Assembly: GCF_024713975.1 (NCBI RefSeq)
Contig: NC_091098.1
Location: 16,326,316-16,390,315 of the forward strand
Direction of reading: 5' to 3'
Source: Paralichthys olivaceus
Lineage: Eukaryota > Chordata > Actinopteri > Pleuronectiformes > Paralichthyidae
Length of the DNA stretch: 64,000 nt
Shown: positions 61,501-64,000 of the stretch, one piece after another
Layout: each line of letters begins with the position of its first letter
Position numbering within the stretch: position 1 is the stretch's first letter
Notes under the pieces: generated by a model
Seen by the model: only the letters and a program-made list of their open reading frames with translations
Database searches by the model: none
What the model was told of the DNA's origin: nothing
Made by a program: the position numbers and the translations under genes

Positions 61501-64000
61501 CTTCACCTACCATGAACAGCTTGCTGTATTTCCGCACTCTGGCTCGTTGATGTTGTTTTACCTCTGGTGGCCTTGCATGAGTAATTCCCTCCATCAGACA
61601 GACTAAGAGGGAAGCTGAAGGTTTTATCGGTGGCAGAAGGGATGTTCTGCCCATTTTTGCACCACTGATATTTCCAGTCAGAGGACACGTTAACTGTGCA
61701 AGTGAAGTTCACAGTTTCTCCAACATACATTGGGGTGAAATCAGGGACCTTGCTCAATGTTGGTTTTGGTGTGTTTTCTGAAAGAGAGACACAGTTCATG
61801 CAATATTACTGCTACTCTCACTACCTTAAAACTTGTGAGGAAGTAATATTCAAACAACAGCCACTGTACAGCCATCTGTACAGCCTAATGCAAATCAATA
61901 CAAGAGTTTTGCTGTAAAGTCTACATTTATTATTTTGCCTACAGTATAATGTTTACACTGTCATAGTTAATTAATTCAAATATACTTGAGTGTAATTTTC
62001 CCATAGTGTACTTTATATTGTGAAAAAGCAGTATTAAGTCTTTTGAATACAACCTCAGTAATAAAAATACATTTGAAATTACACATCAACTTAGTAAAGG
62101 TAGAACTTTTGACAGAGCTGAACTAGACTGTATGTTTAGTGGCCCCGGTTTGATCACCATGACTACCTAGTACTGAATGAACAAAATGAAAAATTTATAT
62201 GAGGATGTAATAACTATACTTATTTTGACATTTTGTGAAATACATTAGTCTCTCTCTTCCTGGGGGTGGGAGGATTTATACCATTCTGTCTCAGTGTATG
62301 CATAGTAAATATGGTATCGCTTTGCTCAGCTTAGCACAAAGGCTGAAACAGCTGGGCTCTGTCTGAAGCTGACATTTTTTTGTTTTAGAGGTACAAATGT
62401 GCTTTTTGTTTTTACCTATGGATCAAAGCTTTGCATGCTGTTTCCCCCTTTTTACATTATTTTAAATGGTAGGCTGTTGCTGATTGCTTCACATTACATT
62501 TTTTTAGAGAACGCTATCAATTTTTCTGCTCCTTCTTGGTTTAATAGCAAGTGGCGACTAACGTCAAGGTGCATTACCGCCACCTACTGTGTTGGAGTGT
62601 GAATCAGCGTTATCTCATCATATCTCATTATCTTGCCATATAAAATGATCCGGTCTCTTACAGATATTGAAGCGTACTCCCTACTCAAATTGTAAATAAT
62701 ATTTCCAAGCACAGTTCTTCCACTCTATGCTTAAAATTCGACAGAGTACTATCTCTGGCTGTTTAGCATGATCCCAAAATGTTACCGTAACAACGGACAG
62801 ATGATGTAAAAAACAACATTGACATATCATAACATTTATCTTAGTGAACTTGTTCACAAACAGTCACTGACATTATGATTTATTTGGAGTTATGTTTTTG
62901 GTTATCTGCAAAATGTCAATTCAATGTTTACTTTCATTTAGTTTCGTTTTGGGTTAGCTTTTGCGGGAAACGTTTTCTAAACAGCTAAACAATGTTCCGT
63001 TACTCAGTTTAAATCTCTGAGAAGACTGAGTGACAGTTCTCTGTAAGTTCATCAGAAGAACAAGCCCTTCCTTTTTTTCACTTTGTTTTTTTTTTTTACT
63101 GTAAAGCTATAGATAAGAGTTGCTATACCTGAATTGGTGTAAAGTTTATGTAGGTTATACATAGGATTGAATCTCACCATAAACTATGACTGTAGCTGTG
63201 TTGCTGATTTCAGAGGTGACATTCCTGGACTCGAGCTGGGCTTTACAGGCATAGGCTCCTTGATCAGTTTGAGTGACTGAGGTGATGTTGAAAGACGATT
63301 CGCCTTCATCCAGGTCCGTCAGCTTCTGTAGATTTTTGTACCAGGTGAACGTCCAATTAGAGCCTTCAACCAGGCAAGCAAACTCCACGCTCTCGGTTTT
63401 GAACACATCCAGCCATGGAGACAGCACCTTCAACAATGGTTTAGGTGGATCTGACAGAGAAATATTCAGGGTTAAACTTAAGACTTGTTGCATCACAAAA
63501 TAATCTGAGAAAGGGTTATCAAAAATGTCAAATGCATTACAAGATATTCGAAGATAAAAGAAAAATACAAATATCCAAAAGGTTCATCTCAATGGATTAG
63601 TCTGTGGTGACACACTTACCAGAGACCTGCACAGAGGTTGTTTCACTTCGCTCTGTGTCAAATTGGCTTTTGCCTCTTTTGGCTTTGCAGTAGTATTGTC
63701 CACTGTTAGAGGGATCTATAGAATGTATGGTATCTGGTGCTTGAATTTCAATTCCATTATGGTACCACTGGTATTCCCATCCAAAGGCCACATCAACCAA
63801 ACATGTGAAGGTGACAGACTCTCCAGAGAACATCTTGTCAAAGTCCGGTCTTCGAGTCAGAGTTGCTTTGGGCTTGTTTGCTAATGAGAAAGAATGAAGA
63901 AAATATTTCAGTTCAGATCTTTACTCTGATGAGACATTCTGCCAAAATGTCGAAATGAAAGATAATGAAACCTACGGTAAACTGTGACCTCGAGTGAATT
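55581..64000 (-). CDS. Fc-receptor-like immunoglobulin receptor, 3' part (N-terminus outside)
   Basis: A type I membrane receptor with at least ten Ig domains. Exons in transcript order: 64000-63976 (end of a domain), 63880-63620, 63450-63178, 61777-61511, 60939-60649, 60325-60065, 59965-59693, 59586-59293, 58238-57966, then a split domain 57879-57765 + 57654-57497. Next is the membrane exon 57407-57306 (VLLSISGLLFFGLIAIVVG), then tail exons 56775-56707, 56525-56466, 55801-55754 and 55645-55581 (stop at 55581-55583). Almost every exon is phase 1. Domains show the FCRL pattern of C..., W-x-Y-x-W and Y-x-C (for example SSGWKYLWYKDG ... GSYTCQVKRG). The tail is short and acidic with one tyrosine (VEYITDEG) and no clear ITIM or ITAM. 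It resembles teleost FCRL5-like proteins; the ligand is unknown. The signal peptide is beyond the window. Confidence 0.82.
57497..57879 (-). other. Membrane-proximal Ig domain split by an intron
   Basis: The first half (57879-57765) reads ERPQANIILLTDWSEVF and ends at NYTW. The second half (57654-57497) starts W-F-R-E-G-K-P and contains SLYTCRG. The intron (57655-57764) has donor ATG|GTAATA and acceptor AACAG|GTTC and cuts within the tryptophan codon. All other Ig domains in the gene are single exons. Confidence 0.75.
58239..59292 (-). other. Large intron between Ig units
   Basis: No further Ig exon was recognised. An open frame on the opposite strand (58637-58957) has no domain and is treated as chance. 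A CCAACAAA-type minisatellite lies at about 59081-59145. Confidence 0.5.
59081..59145. repeat. CCAACAAA-like minisatellite
   Basis: Irregular tandem units of CCAA, CAAA and GCAACCAACAAA, within an intron of the Ig receptor gene. Confidence 0.8.
60940..61510 (-). other. Intron between Ig exons
   Basis: AT-rich; no Ig exon recognised. Confidence 0.5.
61778..63177 (-). other. Large intron between Ig units
   Basis: A 1.4 kb intron with no recognised Ig exon. It holds the reverse copy of family D and, near 62.54-62.60 kb, a 'gtggcgactaacgtcaaggt' ... 'cattaccgccacctactgtg' block that also resembles dispersed fish DNA. Confidence 0.55.
62220..62480 (-). repeat. Dispersed teleost repeat (family D), copy 2, reverse orientation
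   Basis: 'ctctcttcctgggggtggg', 'tttgctcagcttagcacaaa', 'ggctgaaacagctgggctct' and 'gtctgaagctgacat' follow the order of the family D repeat reversed relative to 23.69 kb (TTAGCTTAGCATAAAGACTGGAAACAG...GGCTCTGTCC). Confidence 0.5.

Larger units (their letters stand above)
59293..63880 (-). repeat. Tandem two-domain Ig exon units
   Basis: Two exon types alternate. Type 2 (KPKxTLxxxPDF ... GESVTFTC) is at 63.62, 61.51, 60.07, 59.69 and 57.97 kb. Type 1 (PWLDVFPTESVKLSC) is at 63.18, 60.65 and 59.29 kb, with a split relative at 57.5-57.9 kb. Type 1 exons at 59.29 and 60.65 kb both start EIPVP, share WLDVFPTESVKLSCG and KHGGQY, and are near copies. Type 2 exons at 57.97 and 60.07 kb share SVSFSCHINVSSGW. 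The unit is type 2 then type 1; the 60.07 kb unit has no type 1 partner. Confidence 0.7.

Noticed and set aside
1-64000. CRISPR arrays, bacterial-type operons, LTR or retroviral elements
   Set aside because: None seen. Direct repeats are microsatellites or dispersed non-LTR/DNA elements, and the genes are spliced.

Overview
The window looks like teleost fish nuclear DNA. Evidence: about 60% A+T, small GT-AG introns, long (CA)n/(GT)n microsatellites, fish-type SINE, MITE and LINE remnants, and genes whose exons match vertebrate families. No prokaryotic operon, CRISPR array, retrovirus or LTR element was recognised. All gene calls come from reading translated exons and splice sites by eye; family names come from memory of the families, not from a search.

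Layout. (1) 3.36-11.75 kb, minus strand: a complete five-exon wnt2b gene (392 aa) with a GC-rich 5' region near 11.5-12.3 kb. (2) 12.3-34.9 kb: a gene-poor stretch of about 22 kb holding repeats only: a Tc1/mariner relic, a MITE nested in another element, an L2-like LINE relic and microsatellites. (3) 34.9-37.3 kb, plus strand: fkbpl, a TPR co-chaperone-like protein. (4) 37.9-41.7 kb: three tRNA genes (Phe-GAA, His-GTG, Glu-TTC) around a minus-strand ebp gene (sterol delta8-delta7 isomerase). (5) 42.1-43.9 kb, plus: ccdc115 (V-ATPase assembly factor). (6) 45.6-49.0 kb, plus: a host gene made from a hAT transposase (BED finger plus hAT dimerisation domain). (7) 51.7-54.2 kb, plus: apobec2. (8) 55.6 kb to the right edge, minus strand: the 3' part of a large Fc-receptor-like immunoglobulin receptor, with at least ten Ig domains, one transmembrane exon and a short acidic tail; its N-terminal end lies outside the window.

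The genes do not form one pathway; this is an ordinary mixed eukaryotic neighbourhood. In human, FKBPL and APOBEC2 are on 6p and WNT2B and the FCRL genes on chromosome 1, chromosomes that carry MHC-paralogon segments. The linkage here may reflect that ancestral block (inference). The most unusual items are the Ig receptor, built from duplicated two-domain units with one half-unit missing, and the domesticated hAT gene with its lost transposase motifs, poly-glycine run and frame-preserving 81-nt intron.
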